Shown here: positions 46,675 to 57,209 of the stretch, one piece after another
Numbering within the stretch: position 1 is the first letter of the stretch
Layout of the letters: each line of letters opens with the position of its first letter
Virus record (IMG/VR): IMGVR_UViG_3300021092_000011
Span: 35,899-99,898 of that record
Source: a virus
Reading direction: 5' to 3' (one strand)
Length of the DNA: 64,000 nucleotides
Made by a program: the position numbers and the translations under genes
The notes under the pieces: generated by a model
The model's input: the letters and a program-made list of their open reading frames with translations, nothing else
The model's database searches: none
Told to the model about the DNA's origin: nothing

Positions 46675-47376
46675 ATGATATATGCATTAATGGTTGGAAG
46701 AAATGAATCTTCAAGATACCTAAAAGAAGTCTTGGAAAGACTGTCAAATCAGGTAGATAAAATAATTTTTACCGACGATTGTTCTACGGATGATACTCCA
46801 GATGTTGCTAGACAGTACGCTACCGTATATTCTACTTCTGAAAATCTTTTTATAAAAGATGAAAGCCAATTAAGATCAGAAGCTTGGGCTAATTTAGAAA
46901 AACATGCAAAGGTGGGCGATTGGGTTTTGGCAATAGATGCAGATGAAAAACTATATACCATGGATAATTTAAGTTTGTTAGATCATTTAAAGCAGTCTCC
47001 TTACGATGTAGTGAGTGCGCCAAGATTTGAAATGTGGAATCAATTTAGTTTTAGATCAGATGGTGGATGGAAACCGCACCATAATCATAGAATATTTAAA
47101 TTCGACAAGAATGGTGTGTATATTAATAAAAAATTAGCATGCGGCTCAGAGCCAATGTACGTACAAAGATGGGCTGAAATGGGCAACTGGTGGCTTCAAT
47201 CAGGTATAATAATACAGCATCTGGGTTATCTTAGGGACCAAGATAAGAATGATAAGTATGAAAGATATATGAAATTAGATGGTGGAAAATACCATAATAT
47301 AAATCATCTAAATTCGATTAAGCAAACATCCACACTAGAACTAGAATCATGGAAAATACTAGGAGATTTAAAATGA
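46675..47376 (+). CDS. Family 2 glycosyltransferase
   Basis: 233 residues from ATG 46675 (GTGGAGC seven bases before). GT-A landmarks: MVGRNESSRYL, IFTDDCSTDDTPDVA and the DxD site AIDADEKL, then a WKPHHNHRIF segment. Resembles the short family-2 transferases of phages. It is preceded by a strong hairpin and overlaps the next gene. Acceptor unknown. Confidence 0.8.
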   Translation: MIYALMVGRNESSRYLKEVLERLSNQVDKIIFTDDCSTDDTPDVARQYATVYSTSENLFIKDESQLRSEAWANLEKHAKVGDWVLAIDADEKLYTMDNLSLLDHLKQSPYDVVSAPRFEMWNQFSFRSDGGWKPHHNHRIFKFDKNGVYINKKLACGSEPMYVQRWAEMGNWWLQSGIIIQHLGYLRDQDKNDKYERYMKLDGGKYHNINHLNSIKQTSTLELESWKILGDLK

Positions 47377-47999
47377 AAAGTTTATCCGCAAATCAAAGTA
47401 TCAAAGAATTGACTATGAAGATGGTTAATAATGAAAAGTTTGCATATGTAGTTTTTCCAAAATCGGTTCTTTCTACGATCATAGAAAAAAACACGCCCAA
47501 TAAAAAATATCCAAAAGCTTTTTTAAAATCAGTTAACTCTTCTATAGAGACAAAAGATGATAATTATATGAAATGTATTCCAAATTTCCTATTATCATCT
47601 GAAGAATATTCAGATATTAAATTAATTTCTGGATTTAATAATTCAACAATATACGATGCAGCGGTGTTTGAGTATTTTTACCTAAACAAAAGAGATATAT
47701 TTGAATATTTTTCAAGATACTTTTTAAGAAACAGCAGAGTAGCTGTAGTTTCTTTTCATGACAAAAGTATAACTCAAAGAGTAATTGGAACACCATATCA
47801 TCATGTTCATGTTCCATATAATGATTTTTATGACAAATTAGATAAAATAGCTTCTGAAATAACCCAATTAGATGGGGCGATCGACTACTGTATTCTCGAC
47901 TGCCCAGTGCTCTCTACTGCCTTGTCGTATAAAATTTGGGAAAACTCAAACATATCAACTTTAGATTTTGGAAAACTATTATCTTTAAGTAAGAAATAA
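47373..47999 (+). CDS. Hypothetical protein
   Basis: 208 residues from ATG 47373 at an ATGA overlap with the glycosyltransferase stop. Mixed alpha/beta; segments such as VAVVSFHDKSITQRVIGTPYH and DYCILDCPVL hint at a Rossmann-like fold, but no family was recognised. It could act with the upstream glycosyltransferase. Confidence 0.55.
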   Translation: MKSLSANQSIKELTMKMVNNEKFAYVVFPKSVLSTIIEKNTPNKKYPKAFLKSVNSSIETKDDNYMKCIPNFLLSSEEYSDIKLISGFNNSTIYDAAVFEYFYLNKRDIFEYFSRYFLRNSRVAVVSFHDKSITQRVIGTPYHHVHVPYNDFYDKLDKIASEITQLDGAIDYCILDCPVLSTALSYKIWENSNISTLDFGKLLSLSKK

Positions 48000-48001
48000 T
48001 T

Positions 48002-48673
48002 GTGAATAAAATAACACAAAAAGATATTCTTTCTAGTAAAAATGATATTGATTCTATTAAAGATCTTTTAATGGAAACTGATATGTCCTTAAGTGATATA
48101 TCAAAAGAGTTAAATTGTTCTTTAAACGATTTAAATAAGCAGATAAATCGTCATGGTTTAAATTGGATGAAGAAAAAGAAAAGAAAGATGTCTCGTGGAC
48201 ACTCTTCTTTATACGATATACTTAAAAAATTAATTCCCAACCAACCAATAATAAACGAATACCACATAGGTAACAGGCTAAAGCTTGACATATACTGTCC
48301 AAAATATAAACTAGCCTTAGAATATCATGGCAAGCAGCACTTTTATTATACTGGTATGTTTCATGCATCAAAAGAAGATTTCGTAGAGTCGCAAAAAAGA
48401 GATGAATTTAAAAGCAAGTGGTGCGTAGACAATGGTGTATCTTTAATTGTTTTTAGATATGATGACGGACTAACGGAAGAAAGCGTTTTTGAAAGAATTA
48501 TACAAGAGCTCAGAAAAGATAATTCAAAAAACGCAATAGCAAGAAAAACACGTAAAAAGTTAACACAAAGTTCTTCTTATCAAAAAGCGAAAAAAGAAAA
48601 CAGTATTAAAAGAAAAAAAATCTACAAAGAATTAAAGAGAAAAAACAGTGAGTCAAGAAGAAAATATAAGTAA
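48002..48673 (+). CDS. HTH-plus-nuclease (VSR/PD-(D/E)XK-like) protein
   Basis: 223 residues from GTG 48002. An N-terminal helix-turn-helix (MSLSDISKELNCSLNDLNKQ) precedes a nuclease-like core: KLDIYCPKYKLALEYHGKQHF, then IVFRYDDG, typical of VSR-like or homing-type endonucleases. The C-terminus is Lys/Arg-rich. Likely DNA binding and cleaving. It overlaps the helicase start. Which nuclease subfamily is uncertain. Confidence 0.65.
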   Translation: MNKITQKDILSSKNDIDSIKDLLMETDMSLSDISKELNCSLNDLNKQINRHGLNWMKKKKRKMSRGHSSLYDILKKLIPNQPIINEYHIGNRLKLDIYCPKYKLALEYHGKQHFYYTGMFHASKEDFVESQKRDEFKSKWCVDNGVSLIVFRYDDGLTEESVFERIIQELRKDNSKNAIARKTRKKLTQSSSYQKAKKENSIKRKKIYKELKRKNSESRRKYK

Positions 48674-50096
48674 CTATCCAATAGAGTATCAAATATTTGC
48701 ACTGTGCCTGAGAAAAGAGGGTGCAGTTAAGTTCTTTAGCGAAAATTTGAATTCAGATATAGTTGGCATTAATCATGGGGAAGCAGGAATACATGAATTC
48801 TATAGTGCACTTATTTCTTATTATAGGGCGACTCAACTTGACATAGTAAACCCAATAGCGTTTAAGTCTTGGTTACAAACTGAAACAGAAATTTACGAAG
48901 CTTTGGGAGCTGAGCTTGGAACAGAAGCGATGTTTTCAATCCTGTTAAAAATGGATCTTTCTAACTCTGAATCAATTTTAAAATTAATAGAACACAAAGC
49001 AAATAAGAGAAAACAAATAGATTACCTGCAAGAATTGCAGGTTCTTATTACTCAAAAATCAAACAAAACAGATGAAGATGTAGAAAGAATATCTACTTTA
49101 ACTCAAAAAATAAGAGAACTTGAAAGTCAAATTAACTACAATCCGTTAGAAAATATTACAACAGCTCTAGACATATCCTCTAGGGCTAGAGAACTTTTAG
49201 TCATACCAAACTTTGTTCCAACTCAGTTTAAATCGTTAAACAGGGCCATGGGCTATACTGATGATGGAGGCTTTTTTAAAGGCGCAGTTCACGCCATAAT
49301 AGCTCCATCAGGTAAGGGCAAGTCCACATTTGCAAAATGCCTAGTAAATCATTGGGTGGATAATGGCTATTCTGCTTTATTCATAAATTACGAAGAGGCA
49401 ATTTCCCATTGGGAAAGAGTTCTTATGACTCAAATAATAGGGAAGAACGTATACGCAGAGTCGAAAAATTGGACACAAGAAGAAAAAGATAACTACGTAT
49501 CTATTTTTAAGAACAAAATGGAGTCATGGGGAGAAAGATTTATGGTTAGACACGACCCAGATAGTCCATACTTTGAAGACTTGGAAAGATGGCTTAGAGA
49601 TATAATGGGGCATAATTCAAAGCTTCCAGATATTATAGTAATAGATACGATCCAATCTATGTTTACTAGGGGTGGCAAGGGAAAGCCTAGATGGGGTGAG
49701 TTTGAAGAAATGATGGTTAAATTGGAGAAACTAGCAAGAGACATGAACTGTGTTTTAATAATAACAGCACAAGAAAACGCAAATAGAATGAAGGAAAAAC
49801 GAGAAGTGGTTCAACAATCTGATACCGGAGGGTCCTTATCTATCCAGCAGAAGTGTGCCGTAACAATTTTTATAACAGATAAAAAACTAGCCTCTGGAGA
49901 TGAATCGGAAGAAGATTACGTAATGCAATTACAGATACCAAAAAATAGAATAACAGGATCTACTTTCGTGTACGATCCACCACTAGTAAGGTACAATGAT
50001 AGTACAAAATCTTACGAAGAATATCAGGTTGTTACAGATAGCTCATATGAAAACTCATCTATTTTAGATGATTTACTGGGAGGAGATTTTTCTTAA
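48648..50096 (+). CDS. Replicative DnaB-like helicase
   Basis: 482 residues, GTG start at 48648. RecA-fold landmarks: Walker A IAPSGKGKSTFAKCLVNHW, Walker B DIIVIDTIQSM, and the sensor region IITAQENANRMKEKREVVQQ. The N-terminal 100 residues are helical as in DnaB. It unwinds DNA at the phage fork with the primase and polymerase encoded downstream. No in-frame CGG. Confidence 0.85.
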   Translation: MSQEENISNYPIEYQIFALCLRKEGAVKFFSENLNSDIVGINHGEAGIHEFYSALISYYRATQLDIVNPIAFKSWLQTETEIYEALGAELGTEAMFSILLKMDLSNSESILKLIEHKANKRKQIDYLQELQVLITQKSNKTDEDVERISTLTQKIRELESQINYNPLENITTALDISSRARELLVIPNFVPTQFKSLNRAMGYTDDGGFFKGAVHAIIAPSGKGKSTFAKCLVNHWVDNGYSALFINYEEAISHWERVLMTQIIGKNVYAESKNWTQEEKDNYVSIFKNKMESWGERFMVRHDPDSPYFEDLERWLRDIMGHNSKLPDIIVIDTIQSMFTRGGKGKPRWGEFEEMMVKLEKLARDMNCVLIITAQENANRMKEKREVVQQSDTGGSLSIQQKCAVTIFITDKKLASGDESEEDYVMQLQIPKNRITGSTFVYDPPLVRYNDSTKSYEEYQVVTDSSYENSSILDDLLGGDFS

Positions 50097-50897
50097 ATGA
50101 AATCAATATTAAATATAACTTGTAAACAAATTAAAGATTATCAAACTTGTGAACTTTTATATGACTACAGACATAAAAGAAAGTTACCAGAAACCATAGT
50201 CAGTAGAAATATTTTAACTGAAAAATTTGAAAATACGATTAAAACTGTTTTAAACTTTTATTTATATAAGAAGATGGATGGCAAGCCCCCTTCTCATGAC
50301 GCCCTGAGAAATAGATGGCAAAAGCTATGGTTTCCAAAAAATACTTCAATGCAAGATATAATAAACGAAAGACACGAAAGCGCATATGGAAATATGGCAA
50401 GTCTTACTACTAAAGCAGATAGTATTTTTACTTCTTTTTGTAACTACTTTCGTGATAAATCAATTAGTCCAATTGGAATCGCTGAAGATTATGAGGTCCC
50501 AATTGTAAACTCCTTGCTAACAGATGTATTTGATTTAATTTTTCGTAAAAAAAATAAAATATATGTAATTAAATGGGTCTTTAATTATAAAGATTCTCAC
50601 AATTATTTGTATAATTTAGATTTTTCTGCAATCAATTATGCGTATGAATTTATGAATGGTCCCATTCTAAGTAATACTGTCTTTGGATATTATGATATCA
50701 TGGCTGACAATCATGAAATAAAGCCATATAGTATATATCAAGAAGACATTCAAACTTTAAAATACTGGATATCAGAAATGGAAGACAAAAAAATTTTCGT
50801 ACCAAGACGAGGACTTACCTATTACTGTAAGCGCTGTCCATTTGATAAGCCTTGTTCAAACTGGTCAATAAAGGAAGGAATACAACATGGCCAATAA
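50097..50897 (+). CDS. Degenerate Cas4/RecB-like protein
   Basis: 266 residues. It has the N-terminal CKQIKDYQTCELLYDYRHK and a C-terminal cysteine cluster (YYCKRCPFDKPCSNW) like Cas4/AddB Fe-S nucleases. The expected catalytic D-x-K is replaced: after TDVFDLIF the strand reads IYVIKWVF. It may be an inactive, structural version. A related, seemingly intact protein lies at 57210-58022. Function as recombination or replication accessory factor is inferred. Confidence 0.6.
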   Translation: MKSILNITCKQIKDYQTCELLYDYRHKRKLPETIVSRNILTEKFENTIKTVLNFYLYKKMDGKPPSHDALRNRWQKLWFPKNTSMQDIINERHESAYGNMASLTTKADSIFTSFCNYFRDKSISPIGIAEDYEVPIVNSLLTDVFDLIFRKKNKIYVIKWVFNYKDSHNYLYNLDFSAINYAYEFMNGPILSNTVFGYYDIMADNHEIKPYSIYQEDIQTLKYWISEMEDKKIFVPRRGLTYYCKRCPFDKPCSNWSIKEGIQHGQ

Positions 50898-51579
50898 AAA
50901 ACTAACGATATTAGATGACATTCTTCAGGACAAGCAAAAGATAAACGTTTCAGAGGAGGAAAATTCAGTGCTCTCTCCTCTGCTTCAGGAGATATCTTTT
51001 ATAAAAGATGACGGCTTAAAATCATTTGTAAGATCTATTCTTTTTAGATGCAAATCTTTTTGGGATGTTCCGTCGTCTTTTTCTGGCAAATATCATCCAC
51101 CGGACGAACACAATAAAGGCGGCAATGTCCTTCATACCAAGAGAGTCGTAAGAGCGGTTAGAATTTTGAGTGAGTCTCATAATTTATCACCAGAAGAAAA
51201 CGACATAGTAATTGCAGCAGCGCTTCTGCATGACATAACAAAGGGCAAAATTGAGAAAGATGGATCATTTTCATACGACTCTATGCACCCATATACTGTC
51301 GGTGAATTTGTAAAATTCTGCCAAGATGACGATAGAAAAAATGCTAGTGACATAGGTTCAAACACATTATATGTTAGCGAAGAAGACGTTCAAACCTTGC
51401 TTAGGCTAATTAGATGCCATCTTGGTCCGTGGTCTCCAGTTCCAGAAACAGTGCCGATAACATACTTGGATATGATTGTTCATTTGGCGGACAACATCGC
51501 ATCAAAAATTCACATTATAGCCGACGGCGAACGTTCTTTAAGCAGAAGATGGTTTTTAGATGAAGAAAATTCTAAATAG
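50887..51579 (+). CDS. HD-domain phosphohydrolase
   Basis: 230 residues. HTKRVVRAVRIL supplies the first His and AAALLHDITKG the HD pair; a later CHLGPWSPVPE and DMIVHLADN complete the metal site. HD enzymes hydrolyse phosphate esters of nucleotides. It could control dNTPs or degrade signalling nucleotides; substrate unknown. It overlaps both neighbours. Confidence 0.8.
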   Translation: MANKKLTILDDILQDKQKINVSEEENSVLSPLLQEISFIKDDGLKSFVRSILFRCKSFWDVPSSFSGKYHPPDEHNKGGNVLHTKRVVRAVRILSESHNLSPEENDIVIAAALLHDITKGKIEKDGSFSYDSMHPYTVGEFVKFCQDDDRKNASDIGSNTLYVSEEDVQTLLRLIRCHLGPWSPVPETVPITYLDMIVHLADNIASKIHIIADGERSLSRRWFLDEENSK

Positions 51580-51727
51580 AATAAACAAAAGAGTATATTT
51601 AAACTCTCAATTAGAGAAGATTATTGAGGACTCTGTCTATTATAGAACGTACTCGTCGGAATTAAAAACACATAAAAAAATAATTTTAATTAATATTCTA
51701 GAAGATCATAGTTCGGTAAAAATATAA
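51560..51727 (+). CDS. Small basic hypothetical protein
   Basis: 55 residues (MKKILNRINKRVYLNSQLEK at its start), overlapping the HD gene by 20 bases and sharing one base with the primase start. No family known. Chained overlaps on both sides support it. Confidence 0.5.
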   Translation: MKKILNRINKRVYLNSQLEKIIEDSVYYRTYSSELKTHKKIILINILEDHSSVKI

Positions 51728-52930
51728 TGAGACCGGTTAAAGAAGTTGGAAAATTCTTAAGCGATTGGAAATACGTGGAGGTAGCTAGGTACGTCTCGTC
51801 TTTATCTAGGGTTATAAGAGAAAAAGAAAAAGACAATCCTTTAATCATCGACTACTTCGAGGTGGCAAACTATGCCAAAAAACATAACAATATAGGAATT
51901 TATACTTCTGTTTGGCTTTATGATTCAAAAGACATATCTTCCTGCACCAGATATTCTAATCTATATTTTGATTTAGATAGTAAAAATATAGAAGAATCAT
52001 ACAGAGATACAAAAAAATTATATGAATATTTAAAACAATTCATTCCAATTGATCGGAATAAAAGCATACTTTACCGGAAAAAAAGGCTTTCACATTGAGT
52101 GTGAGGCAACATGTGTTGGAATTTCCCCGTCAAACGAATTGCCAGTACTTTTTAGATATATAGCCAATCACTTGAAAACAAAATTAAATATTTTCAGTTT
52201 AGATTTAAGTGTGTATGATCTTAGAAGAATGTGGAGATTGCCAGGCACTCAACATCAAGATACAAGATTATATAAAACTCTTTTATCAGAAGAAGAACTT
52301 AATTCAAGCATAGAATTAATTACCCAGATATCTAAAACTTATAGAGACAATTCATATGATGATGTTCAATTTTCCTATAAAGCAAATAAGTGGTATAGAG
52401 ATATTTCTTACGAAATGGAATCAGAAAAGGAAAGAAGTAAAGACTATGTTTCCTATTTTAATAAGCATGGAACCAAATCTTTAAGAAAGGTTGATTTTAG
52501 GGAAAAGCAATTTACGCCTAAAGTTCTTTTAGAAAAGTGTCCGGCAATTAAAAGAATTATTGATGAGGCAAAAAATAATAAAGACATAGATCATGAGTCT
52601 AGATTATTCTTATGTTCAATATTGACCTACAGCGAAGACGCCATTCAGTTCCTGCATCAAATACTCAGCCTGTGTAGCGATTACAATGTAGAAAAATCTA
52701 ACTCGCATATCCAGGACTGGATAAGAAGAAGAGAAATAGGCATAGGTGGTAGGCCCTATACTTGCGATAGGGCAAATTCTGTTGGCGTTGGTTGCGGCTC
52801 TTGTAATCTAGATCATAAAAGAAAATGGATAAAAATAGGAGACAAGTATATTGAAACAAACGAAAAATCTTCACCGTCTCCAGTTAGATTTGCCTATAAA
52901 ACCATAAAGGATCAAAATGTCAGACAGTGA
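51727..52930 (+). CDS. AEP-type DNA primase, one +1 shift
   Basis: 400 residues when read with the +1 shift at CGG 52054 (Gly110). Primase motifs lie on both sides of the break: NLYFDLDSKN before it; GIKAYFTGKKGFHIE and YDLRRMWRLPGTQHQ after it. The C-terminal domain has CPAIKRI and a Cys-rich end (YTCDRANSVGVGCGSCN) that may hold zinc or Fe-S. Archaeo-eukaryotic primases make the primers for the DnaE-like polymerase encoded just downstream. Without the shift all catalytic parts but the DxD are lost. Confidence 0.8.
52054..52056 (+). other. CGG +1 shift site 13 (primase, Gly110)
   Basis: GAT-C-GGA, restoring IPID-GIKAYFTGKKGFH. A second CGG at 52072 is in the old frame only and is read ACC-GGA after the shift. 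Confidence 0.9.
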
Positions 52931-53114
52931 TGTTATTGGCCTCTGTTCCGATTGCGGTACTGATCAATCTGATAGGTCAATGTTTTCTAGTCCGTTTGCC
53001 CAAGCTGGAAAGCCTCCGGTGTGCAAGTACTGTGCTGGAGTTGTAATCGTTTGCTATAGAAAAGATAAGCAGAAGGTGTTAGATGACATCAAAAGACAAA
53101 GAGGGATTCGATGA
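52917..53114 (+). CDS. Small zinc-ribbon protein
   Basis: 65 residues with two Cys pairs (LCSDCG and VCKYCAG), a probable zinc ribbon. Overlaps primase and DNA polymerase genes, suggesting a replication accessory role by context only. Confidence 0.55.
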   Translation: MSDSDVIGLCSDCGTDQSDRSMFSSPFAQAGKPPVCKYCAGVVIVCYRKDKQKVLDDIKRQRGIR

Positions 53115-56100
53115 AAAATTGGACCAATCTACATAATCATACAGTCTTTTCAATGCTAGACGGGCATGGTGATATAGAAAAATATCTTGATAGAGCTAAG
53201 TCGCTTGGCATGTCCGGCCTAGCTACGACGGATCACGGCAACATACATTCTTGGCTAGATTTCTACGACGCTGCTACCGCCGTAGGTGTTAAGCCCATTC
53301 TTCGGAAGCGAGTTTTATCAGGCTAGAAAAACTAGATTTGACAGAGACGAAGAAGAAAGATCTGGCCCATCCAAAAACGAGTGGGAGCAAAGAGGTCCTT
53401 ATCATATAACGATATTGGCAAAAAATAATGTTGGCTATCACAATATAATTAAAATGTCTTCTAAATCTTTTTTAGAAGGATACTACGTAAAGCCTAGATT
53501 AGATCACGATTTGATTTCTCAATACTCCGAAGGGATTATTGTTTTGTCTGGCTGTTTAAACAGTGAAGTCTGTCAAGCCCTTTTGAGAAATGATTACGAT
53601 TATGCCCTAGAAGCAGCATACAAGATGCAGAGCATTGTTGGTAAAGAAAATTATTTCATAGAAATACAAGATCATGGCATAACAGAACAGAGAAAAGTCT
53701 CAAATAAACTTTTAGATATAGCAAAAACAATTGGGGCTAAAGTTGTACCGACCAACGATTGCCACTATGTGCACCAGCAGGACGCTAGGGCGCACGACAT
53801 TATGTTATGTGTGGCTACCAACTCTAACATACATACTCCAGATAGATTTTCTTTTTCTGGAGATAATTTTTATTTGAAGTCTTATCAAGATATGGAAATG
53901 CTATTCAATTCCGACTGGCTAAAAAATACCATGTCAGTTTGCGATATGGTTGATGTAAATTTAAACTTTGGAGAAATTTATTTTCCAAACTTTCCCATTC
54001 CAACAAATGAAACATCAACTCAATATTTTGAGCGATTAGCTTGGGAGGGATTGCGCAATCGATACGGTAATGAATTACCTGAATCAATTATTAATCGAGC
54101 AAATTATGAAATAAAAGTCGTAAAAGATATGGGATTTCCCGAATACTTTCTAGTTGTGTCCGATCTTGTTAGATGGGCTAAGTCAAATAATATAAGAGTT
54201 GGATGGGGTAGAGGATCTGCTGCCGGAAGTGTGTTGTCTTATGCTTTTGATATCACAAATTTAGATCCAATTAGATTTGGTCTTTTGTTTGAAAGATTTT
54301 TAGTTGAAGGAAGAAAGTCAATGCCAGATATCGATCTTGACTTCGACGATAGGCACAGAGATAGAGTTATTGAATATGCCAGATCTAAATATGGCAGTGA
54401 TCGAGTAGCGCACATCTGCACGTTCAATAGAACTGGCGCTAGACAATCCATTAGGGACGCTGCTAGGGCTCTTGGTTACGATTTTTCTACTGGCGATAAA
54501 GTGGCTAAGCTTATTCCGCCACCAGTGTTAGGTATCTCAAAAAACTTAAGCGAATGTATGGAAGTGCAAGAGTTTTCTTCCACTTATGCAAAAGACTCAC
54601 AAGCAAAAGAAATCATTGATGCGGCATTTGGATTGGAAAATCTAGTAAGACAGACCGGCATACACGCGGCTGGAGTTGTCATATCGCGCAATCCGCTAAT
54701 GGACTATTTGCCTATAATGCAAAAGGGTGTAGATAAGCCAATTGTAACCCAGTGGGATATGAGTAGGGTTGAGCAATGCGGTCTTCTAAAAATAGACTTT
54801 TTAGGCTTAAGAAATCTTGGAGTTATAGATCAGTGTATTAAGACCGTAAAAAAGAACTATGGTATAGATATAGATGTAAATAAAATTCCATTAGATGATC
54901 AAAAAACGTACGAAGAACTATGCAAGGGCGGGTGCATGGGGGTATTTCAGCTTGAATCAAACAGCATGAGAGAAATGATGATTCAGCTTCAGCCTAAAAG
55001 TATTGAGGACATAATGGCGCTGATATCGCTTCACAGACCTGGCCCTATGGGCTCTGGAATGGATAAGCTTTATATAGATAGAAAACATGGTAGATCAAAA
55101 ATAGACTATCAACACCCAAAACTAAAGGAATCTCTAGAATCATCTCTTGGCGTAATGTTATATCAGGAAGATGTTTTAGCTGTAGCTAAAAATTTAGCTG
55201 GATTTACTTCGGGAGAAGCAGATGATCTTAGAAAAATTATTGGCAAAAAACAAATGAATAAAATTCCAAAAATAAGACAAAAATTTGTAACTGGATGCGC
55301 GGAGGTTTCAGGTGTTTCAAAGGCTGTGGCAAATAAAATATTTTCTGATATAGAATACTTTGGTGGGTATGGCTTTAATAGAGCGCACGCAGCAAGTTAT
55401 GCTATGATCTCTTATATAACAGCGTATTTAAAAAATAATTTTACAGCTGAATATATGGCAGCTCTTTTAACCTCTGTTGCCGGAAACAAAGATAAGTTAT
55501 TCTTATATTTAAACGACTGCAGAAAATTGGGAATTAATGTACTACCTCCTTCTATTAACTATTCTGAAATAGATTTTGAGGTCAAGGAAAAAAATGAAAT
55601 ACTTTTTGGACTAGGCTCCATTAACGGAATAGGTGTTGCAATTGCAGAAGCCATTTGTAAAAGTAGGGATGTAAACAATCCTTATAAATCTATATTTGAT
55701 TTTTACAGAAGATGTGATTCTTCTGTTTTAAAGAAATCTACATTAGAACATTTGGTCGGAGCTGGCGCATTTGATGAACTAATAATTGACGAAGATGATG
55801 ACGACATAAATAGATCTCAAGAGCTTTCTGTTTTAGAAAAAGAAAAAGAAGAACTTGGAATTTATGTTACAAAACATCCACTTGAGGGAACATGGGATGT
55901 CATGAAAGTTAATGTAGATTCTGACATAGTTAATATATCAGAAATCCCAAACGGATCCTACATAAAGATAGGTGGGATTATAACTTCTTCTAAAAAAATT
56001 ATTACCAAAAAAGGTTCTAGAATGTTTAAATTTAACTTAGAAGATCCCACTGGCGAAATAGAAGTTGTAGTCTTTCCCAAAGATGCTAAAAACTATAATG

Positions 56101-56435
56101 ATGATTTTTTTAAAACAGGAGAAATAGTTTATGTTTCGGGATCTTTAAGTAGGGAAACAGAAGATGAGAACTCAACAAATAGAATTTTTCTTTCTGATTT
56201 AACAAAAATAGATCATGCCACCCTATACAGTGGTAAAGTTATTAGTTTAAATTATGAAAAAATTAATAGTATACAATTAAAAAAGATATATGATATAATA
56301 TTAAATAATAACGGCAATAGACAAGTGCATATAAAAATCAATTCAAAAATTGGAACATTTGTTTATAAGTTTAATAAAACTACAAACAAAAATGCAGAAA
56401 AATTAATAGAGCAAGTACTAGAGGACGATCAATAA
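53111..56435 (+). CDS. dnaE: DNA polymerase III alpha subunit (DnaE-like), one +1 shift
   Basis: 1,107 residues when read with the +1 shift at CGG 53303 (Gly65). Before the break lies the PHP start (NLHNHTVFSMLDG, TTDHGN, GVKPIL); after it GSEFYQARKT continues the family motif KPIxGxE. Then GWGRGSAAGSVLSY, the catalytic PDIDLDFDD, IDFLGLRNL, SLHRPGPM, GYGFNRAHAASYA and a C-terminal OB fold (IKIGGIITSSKK). It is the phage replicase. Without the shift only a 71-residue fragment is made. It abuts the next gene by one base. Confidence 0.95.
53303..53305 (+). other. CGG +1 shift site 14 (DnaE, Gly65)
   Basis: CTT-C-GGA, restoring GVKPIL-GSEFYQA, a conserved PHP-domain motif. Confidence 0.93.
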
Positions 56436-56827
56436 TGGCAGCAAAAGGAAGTTATCAAAACCCTTCTACAAAAGAGTGTTGGAAGTACTGCTATTCGTGC
56501 GGTAGATGTGAAAACAAGGGACGATATAGCAAGTGCATAACATGCAGTGGCAGATACGATCCAAATGGCACTGTAGACGCACATCAGGATGACTATTGTG
56601 ACTGTAGAAATGGAATTTTAAGATGGAAAACTAGAGATGGAAAAGTTGTTATTACTAGATTTAAGTCAAATCCATATGCTGGTTCGGTAATGTACGAAAA
56701 AAAATCTCAAGACGAAAGAGACTGGGATTCCTACCTTAAGGACATGAGAGAAAAAATGAACGATCCAAATTGGAATCCAATAACAATAATAAATGAAGAT
56801 AAGCCAATACAAGGAATGGGAAGATGA
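56435..56827 (+). CDS. Cys-rich probable zinc-binding protein
   Basis: 130 residues. At least eight Cys in the first 70 residues (CWKYCYSCGRCENKG, CITCSG, YCDC) suggest two zinc sites. Overlaps polymerase and next gene. A replication or transcription accessory role is possible but unproven. Confidence 0.6.
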   Translation: MAAKGSYQNPSTKECWKYCYSCGRCENKGRYSKCITCSGRYDPNGTVDAHQDDYCDCRNGILRWKTRDGKVVITRFKSNPYAGSVMYEKKSQDERDWDSYLKDMREKMNDPNWNPITIINEDKPIQGMGR

Positions 56828-57060
56828 TGAAAAAACAAAACGGAAGAATATTATTAGACAATATTACGTTAATAGAATACGAAAATATTGACGAAGATAA
56901 CAACACATGCTTTGTCCAATGTGGGGTAACTGGATTTTACCTTAATCAACAAGAAATAAAAGCGTTATATGCAGTGCTGGGTTACTATTTAAACATAGAC
57001 TTAATGAACGATATAGTTCTTTCGGTAGACAATATAGGGGAAAACGATGTCCAATATTAA
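56824..57060 (+). CDS. Hypothetical protein
   Basis: 78 residues, ATGATG start overlapping the previous stop. Beta-rich N-terminus, acidic C-terminus. No family recognised. Confidence 0.5.
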   Translation: MMKKQNGRILLDNITLIEYENIDEDNNTCFVQCGVTGFYLNQQEIKALYAVLGYYLNIDLMNDIVLSVDNIGENDVQY

Positions 57061-57208
57061 TTTTGATCACATGGAATACGGAAATAATGGTTGGGTCCCG
57101 CTTAAGAACGGTGGGTATAGAAATTTATTCAATGAACATATGATAGACGAGGATGGCAAAGAGTACGACGCAAATGGCAATTTAGTATACGATCCATCCA
57201 ACGAATAA
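57047..57208 (+). CDS. Small hypothetical protein
   Basis: 53 residues (starts MSNINFDHMEYGNNGW) from ATG 57047 with AGGGG 7 bases before, overlapping the previous gene. Acidic, rich in Asn and Gly. The C-terminal DEDGKEYDANGNLVYDPSN is beta-hairpin-like. Function unknown. Confidence 0.5.
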   Translation: MSNINFDHMEYGNNGWVPLKNGGYRNLFNEHMIDEDGKEYDANGNLVYDPSNE

Positions 57209-57209
57209 A

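Noticed and set aside
52072-52074. Second CGG in the primase upstream frame
   Set aside because: It is in the old frame only; after the shift at 52054 the bases are read ACC-GGA, so it is not a 22nd site.
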